This document shows positions 39,060 through 49,784 of a DNA stretch of 64,000 bases, piece after piece. The DNA comes from an uncultured Aquimarina sp. Its GTDB lineage: Bacteria > Bacteroidota > Bacteroidia > Flavobacteriales > Flavobacteriaceae. The stretch covers positions 310,001-374,000 of the forward strand of contig NZ_CANMED010000007.1 of NCBI RefSeq assembly GCF_947496855.1, in the 5' to 3' direction. Position 1 is the stretch's first letter; every line of letters begins with the position of its first letter. Under the pieces are notes generated by a model. That model made no database searches. It was not told where the DNA came from and saw nothing but the letters and a program-made list of their open reading frames with translations. Both the position numbers and the translations under genes were made by a program.

Positions 39060-42000
39060 GTTCCTTTTTTATTTTTTTAATCATCTGAATACTGCCATTA
39101 TTAATTCCAAATAGAAAATATGTTGAATCCTTTATTTTGATCATTTTAATAGATCTTACAGCCCCATTGACACTTAAACCAGAGTTTTCAAAGCTTTCAA
39201 AGCTTCCTTTTTTATCATTTAGTAACACAACCCCATACGATGCATCTAATCTACTTAATTGCGTATTGATCTCATACGTATTACCACCAAGAATTATATC
39301 AGGATATTGATCATCATTTATATCGTGAACCAATATATCATGAACAGAAGATATTTGTGCCTGCCAGGGTAAATCGTGCGGTGTAAAATTAAGATTCCCT
39401 TTATTCTCGAAATACGTAGTTTTAAGCGTAAAAACCTGTTTTTTATCTGATTGACTAATTTTTTCTTCTGAGAAATAATCTTTGAAATTGGCCTCAGAAA
39501 AGGCTTTGTATGATAAGAATTTCTTATTGAGTTGTGGTATTTGCTTGGTTAATTCATCTTTGGTTGCGATTGGTGTTTCTCTTCCTTGATAAAAATAGGT
39601 CACAATTGGATCTATTTTACCATTATCATCAAAATCATTGAGATACAACTGTATTGGCTCATTTTTCGAAGCTATCAAGCGGCTATTAAGTCCCCAATTA
39701 CCTGCAATAATATCTATGTCTCCATCTTTGTCCATATCCTGAACCACAATACAATTCCACCAACCATTTGTATTTTCTAAAGAAGGTACTGATGTTTTGT
39801 TAAAACTTCCTTCTCCATCATTCATAAGAATAGTAATTGGCATATAATGCCCAGCCACAATTAAATCCTGATACCCATCACTATTAACATCTATAAATTT
39901 ACCATCATATACTTGTCCAATAGTATATAAATCTGGAGCTATTTCCGAGGTCATCTCCTTAAAACTACCATCTCCATTATTAACAAAAAGATAATTTTTT
40001 GGTGATTCTCCATATGATCCTGGAACACTATTACTCCCTATAAAAACATCTTCATAGCCATCTTGATCAATATCCGAAGATATCACAACAGAAGCGTTCA
40101 TTTTAATACTAGGAAAAGCATTTAGACTTATTTTAAACTTTCCGTTCTCATTAATTAAAAGCGTTGGACTCGTCTCATACCCTGAATATTTTTCATTACC
40201 CCCATAAATTGTAATAAGATCTAAATCACCATCTGAGTCAGCATCAAAAAAACATTGATCAATATCTTCATATTTTTTTTCTAAATCCAGATCCGGCTGT
40301 TCTATTTTATTAAATTTTCCAGAGACTTCCTGCAAAAACAGCCTTCCTGCTCTAAATCTTCCTCCAGGAACAAAAACATCTTCTAATCCATCTTTATTTA
40401 CATCCTTTACAGATATATGAGGTCCTTCATTAGAAACTGCATATGGTGCTAAAGGTTCTACACTAAAATCTTTAGTTTCATAATCCTGATGTTTATAATT
40501 TATGTGCAACGAATCATTCTTTAAAATGTGTGGAGCTTTTTCAGGATTAATTGACGAAACAGCTACACCTTCCTTAGTTAAGGTAATTTTAGTATTTACT
40601 TTTAGATTTTTATATATCGATTGATCTCCTTCTGGCCATTGAATACGGATGGAATCTATTCTTGAACTATTACCAAGTCCGAAATGTAATATTGACGAAA
40701 CAGATGATAAATATCCTCTGGTTGAATATACTTCTGAAGTCTGCAATCCATATTCGGTAAAAATGGTTGCTTTAGCTCCTATAGCATCCAAATTTTGAGC
40801 TATTCCTTTTAGTTTTATTTTGATATAATTATTATGCTCTAAAGTATCTACTTGATTTTTATATAAAAAAGCTTTCTCGTTAATATTATTAGTTACAATG
40901 TCTAAATCTCCATCATTATCTAAATCCGTATAAACTGCACCATTACTATAAGATGGTGGATTCTCTGACCAGGTATCAGAAACATCCTCAAAAGTTAAAT
41001 CTCCTTTATTACGATAGAAATAATTCGCAGTTTTTTTATCTGGCAATTCCTTAATCAAAGCCAAATCTTCTTTAGTCATTCCTTCATTAATACGTTTTTG
41101 GATATTATCATTAGCAATAAAGCTAATAAAATCCATATCGTTAGTTGCTCCTTTTATTCCGTTAGAAATAAAAACATCTTTAAAACCGTCATTATCATAA
41201 TCTGCTATTAAAGGTGACCAACTCCATTCTGTTGCTGCTATCCCAGAAAAAAACGCTATCTCACTAAAATTCTCATTACCTCTATTTAATTGTAATGCAT
41301 TTTGCATATACTGAGGTTGATATCCATTTTTAAGATATTGATTATAGATAGTGAACCCATATTCAGTTCCGGAAGATTTATAGGTTGTTAAATCTTCTGG
41401 CAACATATCCAATGATAAAATATCCGAAAACCCATCATTGTTTATATCTGCAATATCAGTACCCATCGAAAAATGAGATGTATGCTGTATTTTTTTTAAA
41501 TCTGAAGAAATTACTTCTTTAAAAGTCCCATCTTTTTGATTAATATATAAATAATCATTTTCAAAAAAATCATTCCCAATATAAATATCTGGATATCCAT
41601 CATTATTAACATCACTAGTTGTAATACCTAATCCATACCCTATTGGCCCCTGAAAAACACCTGTTTCTTTAGTAACATCTATATATTTATTGTTGTCATT
41701 TCGATATAATCGATCTCCAGACAAAGAATCTATTTGTTTTCGTTTAGCCCCTCTTCCATAGGTACGATTAGGGTGTACAGAATGATTTAAAAGATACATA
41801 TCCAGATCTCCATCCAGATCGTAATCAAAAAAACTAGCCTGAGTAGAAAAGCTTGATATATCAAGATTATAATTAGACGCTTCTTCTTTAAAAATGGGAT
41901 TTCCATCGGCATCTAACCCTTGATTCACAAACAGCTTATTTTTCCCTTTTATGTCTCTATAATTTCCAACTTTACATAAATATATATCAGACAATCCATC

Positions 42001-42372
42001 ATTATTGATATCGACTATAGTGACACCTGTGGACCAGCCTTCTTTATCTTTTAAAAGATCAGAAGTAACTTCTTTGAATTGAAAATCTTTTTGATTAATG
42101 TATAACCTATTTTGATTTTGATTAGCTACAAAATATAAATCTTCCCAGCCATCATTATTAAAATCTCCTACACCAACTCCTGCTCCATTATAATAATAGA
42201 GATATGTCAGTATATTGAGTTCTGGGGTATCTTCTAGTTTATTGTTAAAAGAAATTCCTGTCTCTTTTTCTGATAAGAGTTCAAAAAAGTGATTCTCTTT
42301 ATTGTTTTTACAGGAGATTAAGATAATTGTGAATAGTACACTTAAACGAATATTTGTAAAGAATTTTGTCAA
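39052..42372 (-). CDS. VCBS/FG-GAP repeat lipoprotein with ASPIC/UnbV-like region (PUL-2 copy 1)
   Basis: 1106 aa; lipobox TIILISCKN; YYYNGAGVGVGDFNNDGWEDLYFVANQNQNRLYINQKDFQFKEVT; LDAIGAKATIFTEYGLQTSEVYSTRGYLSSVSSILHFGLG. Confidence 0.95.
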   Translation of the reverse strand: MTKFFTNIRLSVLFTIILISCKNNKENHFFELLSEKETGISFNNKLEDTPELNILTYLYYYNGAGVGVGDFNNDGWEDLYFVANQNQNRLYINQKDFQFKEVTSDLLKDKEGWSTGVTIVDINNDGLSDIYLCKVGNYRDIKGKNKLFVNQGLDADGNPIFKEEASNYNLDISSFSTQASFFDYDLDGDLDMYLLNHSVHPNRTYGRGAKRKQIDSLSGDRLYRNDNNKYIDVTKETGVFQGPIGYGLGITTSDVNNDGYPDIYIGNDFFENDYLYINQKDGTFKEVISSDLKKIQHTSHFSMGTDIADINNDGFSDILSLDMLPEDLTTYKSSGTEYGFTIYNQYLKNGYQPQYMQNALQLNRGNENFSEIAFFSGIAATEWSWSPLIADYDNDGFKDVFISNGIKGATNDMDFISFIANDNIQKRINEGMTKEDLALIKELPDKKTANYFYRNKGDLTFEDVSDTWSENPPSYSNGAVYTDLDNDGDLDIVTNNINEKAFLYKNQVDTLEHNNYIKIKLKGIAQNLDAIGAKATIFTEYGLQTSEVYSTRGYLSSVSSILHFGLGNSSRIDSIRIQWPEGDQSIYKNLKVNTKITLTKEGVAVSSINPEKAPHILKNDSLHINYKHQDYETKDFSVEPLAPYAVSNEGPHISVKDVNKDGLEDVFVPGGRFRAGRLFLQEVSGKFNKIEQPDLDLEKKYEDIDQCFFDADSDGDLDLITIYGGNEKYSGYETSPTLLINENGKFKISLNAFPSIKMNASVVISSDIDQDGYEDVFIGSNSVPGSYGESPKNYLFVNNGDGSFKEMTSEIAPDLYTIGQVYDGKFIDVNSDGYQDLIVAGHYMPITILMNDGEGSFNKTSVPSLENTNGWWNCIVVQDMDKDGDIDIIAGNWGLNSRLIASKNEPIQLYLNDFDDNGKIDPIVTYFYQGRETPIATKDELTKQIPQLNKKFLSYKAFSEANFKDYFSEEKISQSDKKQVFTLKTTYFENKGNLNFTPHDLPWQAQISSVHDILVHDINDDQYPDIILGGNTYEINTQLSRLDASYGVVLLNDKKGSFESFENSGLSVNGAVRSIKMIKIKDSTYFLFGINNGSIQMIKKIKKEHE

Positions 42373-42395
42373 TTATAAGTTTTAATATATTAATT

Positions 42396-42428
42396 AACAG
42401 AGCCCTTCAAGTATTGAAGGGCTCTGTT
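42396..42428 (-). terminator. Hairpin (terminator/attenuator) between PUL-2 susD and the first VCBS gene
   Basis: Perfect 15-bp arms AACAGAGCCCTTCAA / TTGAAGGGCTCTGTT with a 3-nt loop; AT-rich but no pure U-tract downstream on the minus strand. Confidence 0.65.
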
Positions 42429-42454
42429 CTAACAAATCTTAGCAATTTAATATG

Positions 42455-43996
42455 TTAGTAACCAGGATTTTGTATCAAATTAGGATTAGAAATAATAGCC
42501 GTTGCCGGTATTGGAAACAGAGCTCTAAAAGATTCTGTATTACTCTTAAGACCCCAAGCTTCATCAAATTTTCCAAAACGAATTTGATCATTACGTCTCC
42601 AGAATTCTTTATACAATTCTCTTCCTCTTTCATCTAGGATATCTTGTTCTGTCAATGCTGTAAAAGGAGTAGCATTTCTAATTGTTCTCAGTTCATTAAT
42701 CATAGCTAAAGGATCCTCTCCAGAGGTACCTCCTCTAAAAATTGCTTCCGCTTTCATTAAATGAGCATCTGCATATCTAAATACAATCTCGTGCTCTGTA
42801 AATGCTCCGTTCTCTGGGTGATATTTTATAGTACGAATACCATTATTTTCATCATTCCCTACAATTCCAGCAAATTCTCTAGTAAATACAAGCGGGTTAC
42901 CTGGCCTGTCTTTAAGAGCAACTCCATTCGAATCATATTGTTGACCTACTAAGAATCCAAAACCAATACCTAGATTAGAACCATCTGTTGGTACAAATCC
43001 TCTTCGCTCTTCTTGTCCACTTCCAGGAACATTGGTATTAGGGTCTCCTTCGAAAAGGTCATAAAACTCAGCCAATGTAGACCAACCGTTCCAACCTCCA
43101 CCTGCTTGATCCGGTGCGTTCTGATTGTAGTGTAATCCATTCCACATTCTATTACCAACACCTGTTCTCACGAACATAATAGTCTCTGTATCCGCATCTG
43201 GCTTAAAAATATCAAAATAACCAGCTTGCAATGCAAAGCCATCGGCTATAATTGCATCTACAGCATTTACAACTCTAGTCATATCCTCTGTACTTACAAC
43301 TCCAGTACCATTATAAATATGCGCATTTAAAAGAACTTTTGCTAATAAATAATTACCCGCTGCTCTAGAAGCCAATCTTGAGGCGTCAATATCCTGATTA
43401 ACGGGTAAATTAGGTATTGCTTCTGTTAGATCATTAATTACAAAATCTAAAGCTTCTGATCTTGTAAAAACGCTAGGATCGACATCAGAACCATCACTTG
43501 GGCCTCTAAAAGGAACTTGTCCAAACATATCCATTACCCAAAACATATTAAATGCTCTTAAGAATCTAGCTTGCGCTTCTTCTTCTGGTGAAGAGTTACT
43601 TAATGGATCTATAATTGCCGTAGTATTAAAGACATTAGCATTAAGATTATTCCAAGTATTTAATACAAATGCATTTAGGGTTCCCCAATTATGTTCATGT
43701 AATACTCTCCATTGTCCATTATCAGACCAATCGGTTCCTCTTGTCGGCACCAATAACTCATCTGAAGTTACTTCATTTAAAGCGTATAAATCTGCCTGAT
43801 TTCCAATTTGTCCACTTAAGGCTCCTATTACTTGATTTAAAGACCCTTCTACATCAGCTACACCCACAAACTCCCCTGTCTGATTGGGAATTATTGAATC
43901 CGTAGGTTCAATTTCTAAATCAGTACAGGAAATCATTAGCATAACTAATAAAAAACCTAATAATCTGATTCCTAATTTTCTTTCTTTCACTTTCAT
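42455..43996 (-). CDS. SusD/RagB family nutrient-binding lipoprotein (PUL-2)
   Basis: 513 aa; LVMLMISCTDLE lipobox, ARFLRAFNMFWVMDMFGQVPF, HEIVFRYADAHLMKAEAIFRGG, ERGRELYKEFWRRNDQIRFGKF. Confidence 0.96.
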   Translation of the reverse strand: MKVKERKLGIRLLGFLLVMLMISCTDLEIEPTDSIIPNQTGEFVGVADVEGSLNQVIGALSGQIGNQADLYALNEVTSDELLVPTRGTDWSDNGQWRVLHEHNWGTLNAFVLNTWNNLNANVFNTTAIIDPLSNSSPEEEAQARFLRAFNMFWVMDMFGQVPFRGPSDGSDVDPSVFTRSEALDFVINDLTEAIPNLPVNQDIDASRLASRAAGNYLLAKVLLNAHIYNGTGVVSTEDMTRVVNAVDAIIADGFALQAGYFDIFKPDADTETIMFVRTGVGNRMWNGLHYNQNAPDQAGGGWNGWSTLAEFYDLFEGDPNTNVPGSGQEERRGFVPTDGSNLGIGFGFLVGQQYDSNGVALKDRPGNPLVFTREFAGIVGNDENNGIRTIKYHPENGAFTEHEIVFRYADAHLMKAEAIFRGGTSGEDPLAMINELRTIRNATPFTALTEQDILDERGRELYKEFWRRNDQIRFGKFDEAWGLKSNTESFRALFPIPATAIISNPNLIQNPGY

Positions 43997-44006
43997 AATC
44001 TATTTT

Positions 44007-47000
44007 TTAAAATGTTACATTAAAACCAAAATTATATACTCTAGGTCTTGGAAATGATGTGTAATCAATTCCTGCAGTAGGAATTCCATTTACAGATGCA
44101 TCGACACTAACTTCCGGATCTAATCCACTATAATCTGTAATAACAAATAAATTCTGACCACTTACAAATAAACGAAGACTTTTAAAAAGTCCATCTCCTG
44201 ATAATGGCCAATTATATCCGATACTAGCATTTTGTAAACGCAAGAAATCTCCTTTTTCTAAGAATTGAGTAGAAGGCTCTGGAGCATTAGATCTGTCTTC
44301 ACCATTTGTGATAACATCCACAGTAACATTACGTCCAGCCCCTATGGAACCTGCAGTAAACAGTGCATTTTGTGTAGCATTATATATATAATGCCCAAGC
44401 TGACCAGCAAAAAAGACGGAAGCGTCAAAGTTTTTATAGCTAAAAGAAGTAGAAATACCAACATTATAATCTGGTAAAGCACTTTTTCCAACAAAACTTC
44501 TATTATCTACTCCATTTGGAAAAATTGATTGTCCATTAGCATCAAATCCACCAAACTCCCTTAAGAAAAAAGAAAATAATGGTTGATCAGAAGCTAAAAG
44601 TTGAACATCAGTACCTGTAAGTCCTTGTCCATTCAATCGCCCTGTGGGTATTTGTCCATTAAAATCCTGAACTTCATTCTTATTATAAGCAATATTAAAA
44701 CCAAAATCCCAACTAAGATCTTCTTGTTCTATAATGGCATAATTAATAGAAAACTCAACTCCTTGGTTAATTACATTGGCATCTATGTTTCTAAAGCTAA
44801 ATGCTTGAGGACTTGGCTGAGCTGTTTGAGCGTTTAAAAGTAAGTCTTCTGTATTTTTATGATATACATCAACAGTACCTGTTAATCGATCACCAAAAAA
44901 CCCAAAATCAATCCCTATATTTGTTTGTGTTGTTTCTTCCCACCTTAGATCATCTTCCTGAAAAGAAACTCTATTTAATCCTGGAGGAGTAATATCACCA
45001 CTTGGTGAAATTGCTGGATTTGCAATTGTTGGAGAAGAAAATCTTTCTCTAATTGTAAAGTTACCGAAACCTAGCCCGTCCTGGTTTCCTGTAATACCGT
45101 ATCCTACTCTTAATTTTAGTGTAGAAAATGATTCTCCTATAAAATCTTCTTGATCCAATTTCCAGGCAAATGCGGCAGAAGGAAAATATCCATATTTATT
45201 ATTTGGTCCAAAACGTGAAGATCCATCTGCACGAACAGTAGCTGTTAGGATATATTTATCTGCTATTGTATAAGTTCCTCTAACAAAGAATGATTGTAAC
45301 TCATCTGTAAAATCAAAAGTATCTCCAAAAACTGATGTTGGAGCTACATTAGGAACATTATTTAATACCTCTGCAGAAACTACATCAGGAAATAATCTAT
45401 TAACAAAAGATCCATTTGGTGCTACACCATACTGCTGAAAAGATCCTACTATAGAGTTTTCAATTATATCTGCAGCATCTTCTAATTGCTCACCTATTTC
45501 ATCTAGATTAGAACTACTAAAACCAAATCCTTGCACATTTCTGCCACTTCTGGCAAAATCCTGATAAGAAAAACCTCCTAATAATTCCAAGTTAGAATTA
45601 CCAATTTCTGTTGTGTAATTTAAAGTAGCCTCTAACAATCTATTTTGTACATCAACGTCACTAACAGTTGCTCTACCATTTCCTGATGTTGCTCCATTGG
45701 TTATATTCCTAACATTTCGTGATATTACTCCTATTGCAGTAGATTCAGAATCATCATATCCAACACTAACCTTAGCATTTAATCCTTTAATAATTTCATA
45801 ATCAGCAGAAAAATTTAGTAAATATCTATTCGTACTAGTTTCGTTTTGTGTAGTAGCCAGCAAATTAAGAGGATTGATCAAAGTCCCCCCTGCATTAAAT
45901 GCTGTGCTTGCAGGCCAGGTTGGGTTTGCACTATAAGCTGCTCCTAATAAATCTCCTTGAAAACCTGCATTATTACTAATTGGTGGAGCTTCATCATTTA
46001 CTCTTGATAATGTACCTTGTAGATTTAATTTCAATTTATCATTAAAAAAACGATGAGTTGCATTAATTCTTCCTGTAATTCTTTCTAAAGAACTTTTCTT
46101 AATTATTCCAACCTGATTTCCATACCCAAAAGAAGCTCTTACATTTCCTCCAGTATAATTATGGGAATATGACAAACTATTTATTGTAGATTCAGCTTGT
46201 CTGGTTATCTCATCCTGCCAATCAGTACTAGCACCAAAATCCAAGTCAGAAGGAGTATTTCCGATATCTTCACTTACACGTAAAAATTCCTCCCTATTTA
46301 ATAAATCAAAATTCTTTCTTGCCTTTGCAACACTTAAAGTTGAAGAAAACTCAAAAACTCCTTTAGGCGCTCCTCTACCTGCTTTAGTCGTAATAATAAC
46401 TACTCCATTCGCACCTCTAGATCCGTATATTGCAGTAGCAGAAGCATCTTTAAGAATACTCATGCTTTCTATATCATTGGGGTTAATGAAATTTAATGGA
46501 TTTCTAGCTGAACTCGTTCCAAAACCTAAATCACTACCAACTGCTGAAGTATCATCTCCTGCTAACGGCACACCATCTATTACAAATAATGGATTGTTAT
46601 TAGATCGAACTGATGTTGTTCCTCTAATTCTAAGTGATACTCCTGCTCCTGGCTCTCCACTCGCTTGTGTAATCTGTACCCCTGCTGTTTTACCCTGAAT
46701 TAATTGTTCTGGAGAAACAATAGCTCCTTGATTAAAATCTTTAGAACTAACCACTGCAACAGCTCCTGTTGCGTCTTTAATAGATTGTGTTCCATATCCA
46801 ATTACTACTACTGTTTCCAATTGAGCAGCATCTTCTGTTAGGGTAACACTAATTACTGTTTTACCTTTAACTTCTATTGCTTTAGTTTGGAATCCGACAT
46901 AACTAAAAATTAAAGTAGCATCTTCTGCTACATTGTTTAGCGAATAGTTTCCATCGAAATCAGAAATTGCCCCATTTGTTGTACCTCTTACTAGCACATT

Positions 47001-47123
47001 TACCCCAGGTATGGGACCGTTTGCATCAGAAGTCACCCCTGTAACTGTGATTTGTGCAAACATCATATTCCCCGAGATAAATACAAAAAGAAACATGAGT
47101 TTTTTGAGTATCATACTTTTCAT
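44007..47123 (-). CDS. SusC/RagA family TonB-linked outer membrane protein (PUL-2)
   Basis: 1038 aa; signal peptide, TVTGVTSDANGPIPGVNVLVRGTTNGAISDFDGNYSL, LETVVVIGYGTQSIKDATGAVAVV, ILKDASATAIYGSRGANGVVIITTKAG. Confidence 0.97.
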   Translation of the reverse strand: MKSMILKKLMFLFVFISGNMMFAQITVTGVTSDANGPIPGVNVLVRGTTNGAISDFDGNYSLNNVAEDATLIFSYVGFQTKAIEVKGKTVISVTLTEDAAQLETVVVIGYGTQSIKDATGAVAVVSSKDFNQGAIVSPEQLIQGKTAGVQITQASGEPGAGVSLRIRGTTSVRSNNNPLFVIDGVPLAGDDTSAVGSDLGFGTSSARNPLNFINPNDIESMSILKDASATAIYGSRGANGVVIITTKAGRGAPKGVFEFSSTLSVAKARKNFDLLNREEFLRVSEDIGNTPSDLDFGASTDWQDEITRQAESTINSLSYSHNYTGGNVRASFGYGNQVGIIKKSSLERITGRINATHRFFNDKLKLNLQGTLSRVNDEAPPISNNAGFQGDLLGAAYSANPTWPASTAFNAGGTLINPLNLLATTQNETSTNRYLLNFSADYEIIKGLNAKVSVGYDDSESTAIGVISRNVRNITNGATSGNGRATVSDVDVQNRLLEATLNYTTEIGNSNLELLGGFSYQDFARSGRNVQGFGFSSSNLDEIGEQLEDAADIIENSIVGSFQQYGVAPNGSFVNRLFPDVVSAEVLNNVPNVAPTSVFGDTFDFTDELQSFFVRGTYTIADKYILTATVRADGSSRFGPNNKYGYFPSAAFAWKLDQEDFIGESFSTLKLRVGYGITGNQDGLGFGNFTIRERFSSPTIANPAISPSGDITPPGLNRVSFQEDDLRWEETTQTNIGIDFGFFGDRLTGTVDVYHKNTEDLLLNAQTAQPSPQAFSFRNIDANVINQGVEFSINYAIIEQEDLSWDFGFNIAYNKNEVQDFNGQIPTGRLNGQGLTGTDVQLLASDQPLFSFFLREFGGFDANGQSIFPNGVDNRSFVGKSALPDYNVGISTSFSYKNFDASVFFAGQLGHYIYNATQNALFTAGSIGAGRNVTVDVITNGEDRSNAPEPSTQFLEKGDFLRLQNASIGYNWPLSGDGLFKSLRLFVSGQNLFVITDYSGLDPEVSVDASVNGIPTAGIDYTSFPRPRVYNFGFNVTF

Positions 47124-47407
47124 AATTTAGAGTTTGATTAAATTTAAATATTTAGTTGTTAATTATTAATACTTTTACCGTTAAAAAATTATTTTTTTCT
47201 CAAAAAAAAAGTAACAGGGACGTCTCAGTCTTACTAGAACAATCGACATATTAGTAACTACAAATAAATATTTGAAAACAAAAGTTACAATTTTAAGATG
47301 CCCCTATGTTACCTTTTATAAAGGAGTTCCTATCAGAAAAACTCCTTCGCTAACAAACAAAAACTAATTTCACTTTCTACTTGATTCATCTTTGTTATAA
47401 TTCAATT

Positions 47408-49078
47408 TTATTTTAAATTCAGTATCACCCCTTGATATGACTTCAAGACGATCTTATTATTTTCAATAATTAGGTTTTGATAGTTATTTGAAAGAATCTC
47501 AACTTCATTTATACCAATTTCAGCATCAAATGACTCCTCAGAACTATTGAAATTAAGCATTACCATAATTTGATCTTCACCAAATTTCTTTTTGTATATA
47601 TAAAGCTTGGGGTTGTTAAATTCTATCTCTTCGAAATCACCGTGTACAAATACATCGTGTTTTTTCCTTATTTTTAATAGACTTCTATAAAAATTCAATA
47701 TAGAATCGGAATCTTTATCCTGATTCTCTACATTAATATCTTTATAATTTGGATTAGCTTTTAGCCAGGGTTCCTCCCCAGAAAAACCCCCATTTATTTC
47801 ATCACTCCATTGAACCGGAGTTCTTGCGTTATCTCGACCTTCCTTATTAATCATCTCCAGAGCGAGTTCCTCACTATACTTATGGGTTACTTTATTTTCT
47901 TTAAAAAAATTTAAAGACTGAATATCTCTCACCTCATCAATATTAAGCAAGGATATATTCGTCATTCCAATCTCATCACCTTGATATATGTTCAAGGTAC
48001 CATTTTGGGTGGACAGCATAGTCATTAACATCTTAGCAGATTCTTTATGATATCTCTTATCATCTCCAAATCTAGATACCATTCTTGCAAAATCGTGGTT
48101 TCCCATAGCATTAGCAATCCAACCAGTTTCATGTATGGCATCTCGCCATTTTTTAAATATACGTTTCATCTGGACCAGATCGAATGGAGAAACTTCTTCA
48201 AATTTTCCATTCACTATTGTACACTCTAGAATATCAAAATGATATAACATATCTAATTCCTTTCGATCATGATTTACATAAAGCCCAGCAATCTCTTCAT
48301 TAATTCCAACCCCTTCTGCCAAAGAGAAAGCATCATATTTACTGATAACTTCTTCATTCATTTCATTAAGATACCGATGAACATTAGGACCATTGGCATA
48401 GACATCTTCAATAATTTTCCTAAAACCTACTTCGGGTGCATCCGGATACCCATTAGGTTTGGATATCAAAGGAATAACATCCATCCTAAATCCATCAACT
48501 CCTTTATCTAACCAAAAACGCATTGCATCATATATTTCTTCTCTTACTTTAGGATTTTCCCAATTTAGATCAGGTTGTTTTTTAGTAAAAAGATGCAGAT
48601 AATATTCTCCTGAAACTTCATCCAATTCCCAAGCGCTTCCTCCAAAAAAGGATTTCCAATTATTTGGAGGGCCTCCATCAATTAAAGGCCTCTCCCAATG
48701 AAAATAATCCCTATATGGATTATCTTTAGATTTTTTAGCTTCTTCAAACCATTTATGTTCATCAGAACAATGATTAGCAACCAGATCCAAAATCAGCCTC
48801 ATCCCTCTTTTATGAGTTTCTTTTAATAATTCTTCAAAATCATTCATAGTGCCAAACTCTGGCATAATAGAACAATAATCGCTGATATCATACCCGTTAT
48901 CATCATTTGGGGAACTAAAAATTGGACTCAACCATATAATATCAATATGTAAACTATGTATATAATCCAATTTTTCAATAATCCCTCTCAAATCTCCAAT
49001 TCCATCGTCATTACTATCATTAAAACTCCTAGGGTATATTTGATAGATTGTTCCTTTTTTAAACCAAGTAAGCTCCAC
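47408..49078 (-). CDS. GH13 family alpha-glucosidase (oligo-1,6-glucosidase/trehalose-6-P hydrolase-like)
   Basis: 556 aa; FKKGTIYQIYPRSFNDSNDDGIGDLRGIIEKLDYI...DLVANHCSDEHKWF...GVDGFRMDVIPLI...NARTPVQWSDEINGGFSG; no signal peptide. Confidence 0.93.
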   Translation of the reverse strand: MELTWFKKGTIYQIYPRSFNDSNDDGIGDLRGIIEKLDYIHSLHIDIIWLSPIFSSPNDDNGYDISDYCSIMPEFGTMNDFEELLKETHKRGMRLILDLVANHCSDEHKWFEEAKKSKDNPYRDYFHWERPLIDGGPPNNWKSFFGGSAWELDEVSGEYYLHLFTKKQPDLNWENPKVREEIYDAMRFWLDKGVDGFRMDVIPLISKPNGYPDAPEVGFRKIIEDVYANGPNVHRYLNEMNEEVISKYDAFSLAEGVGINEEIAGLYVNHDRKELDMLYHFDILECTIVNGKFEEVSPFDLVQMKRIFKKWRDAIHETGWIANAMGNHDFARMVSRFGDDKRYHKESAKMLMTMLSTQNGTLNIYQGDEIGMTNISLLNIDEVRDIQSLNFFKENKVTHKYSEELALEMINKEGRDNARTPVQWSDEINGGFSGEEPWLKANPNYKDINVENQDKDSDSILNFYRSLLKIRKKHDVFVHGDFEEIEFNNPKLYIYKKKFGEDQIMVMLNFNSSEESFDAEIGINEVEILSNNYQNLIIENNKIVLKSYQGVILNLK

Positions 49079-49339
49079 TTAATAAATTTTAATTTTTTAA
49101 ATAATAATTATTTTTACTTATCAATGGATTTAGATACAATTAAATCGATTCTAATTAGGTTTTTCTCAAAAAACACTACATATAATCGAATCAATAAAAA
49201 AAAGGTTAAAATGCATTAATATTAATACATGTTGAGTTCTTTTTTTATCAAAACTACAATAATATTCATATAGAACTTCAAATATCTAAATCTTTACATT
49301 AACTATACAATATAGTATTAATAGCCGATTTTACAATAC

Positions 49340-49362
49340 AATAATCTGATTATCAGATTATT
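49340..49362. promoter_or_regulatory. 23-bp palindrome AATAATCTGAT-T-ATCAGATTATT, putative operator
   Basis: Perfect 11-bp arms in the intergenic region between divergent GH13 and lacI-family genes. Confidence 0.45.
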
Positions 49363-49714
49363 AATTAGCACCGATGTAATGTAAAAAGAAGCTATAAATG
49401 AAGAACGTAAACGATTAAGTATAGATTTTATATAGACACATCATTGAAATTTTTCTATACAATCACAAAAAAATAACCCTTAAACTTCTTATCAAACCAT
49501 TTTTCAATTTCTTAAAAAAACATAGGTACTAACGTTATTTATCATAAATTAGCGTAGGTCATTCAAATACTGAAATTTGAATATCTTATTTTGGGGAAGG
49601 TTTTATAAACTTATTATTTAGTAAATCATAATACTGTATTGCTCATGCTAATTAATGTTATCACAAATTACACAACAAATAGCATCCTAGAAAAGTAAAT
49701 CTTCTACTAAAAAA

Positions 49715-49732
49715 AATACAAACGTTTGTATT
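49715..49732. promoter_or_regulatory. LacI-family operator AATACAAACGTTTGTATT (perfect palindrome), upstream of the lacI-like gene
   Basis: 18-bp perfect palindrome with central CG; near-identical copy at 50886-50903. Confidence 0.75.
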
Positions 49733-49784
49733 ATCGTTTTTTTACCAAAATAAGAGATTTATTGATAATTTTTTAATACTAATT

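Noticed and set aside
32413-42372. Tandem repeats read as a CRISPR or satellite array
   Set aside because: The recurring short motifs are codons for D-x-[DN]-x-D-G blades in three large coding genes, not direct repeats with regular spacers.
49145-49165. AATTAAATCGATTCTAATT-like sequence upstream of GH13 as another LacI operator
   Set aside because: Imperfect symmetry with an off-centre axis, and it does not match the ATACAAACG consensus.
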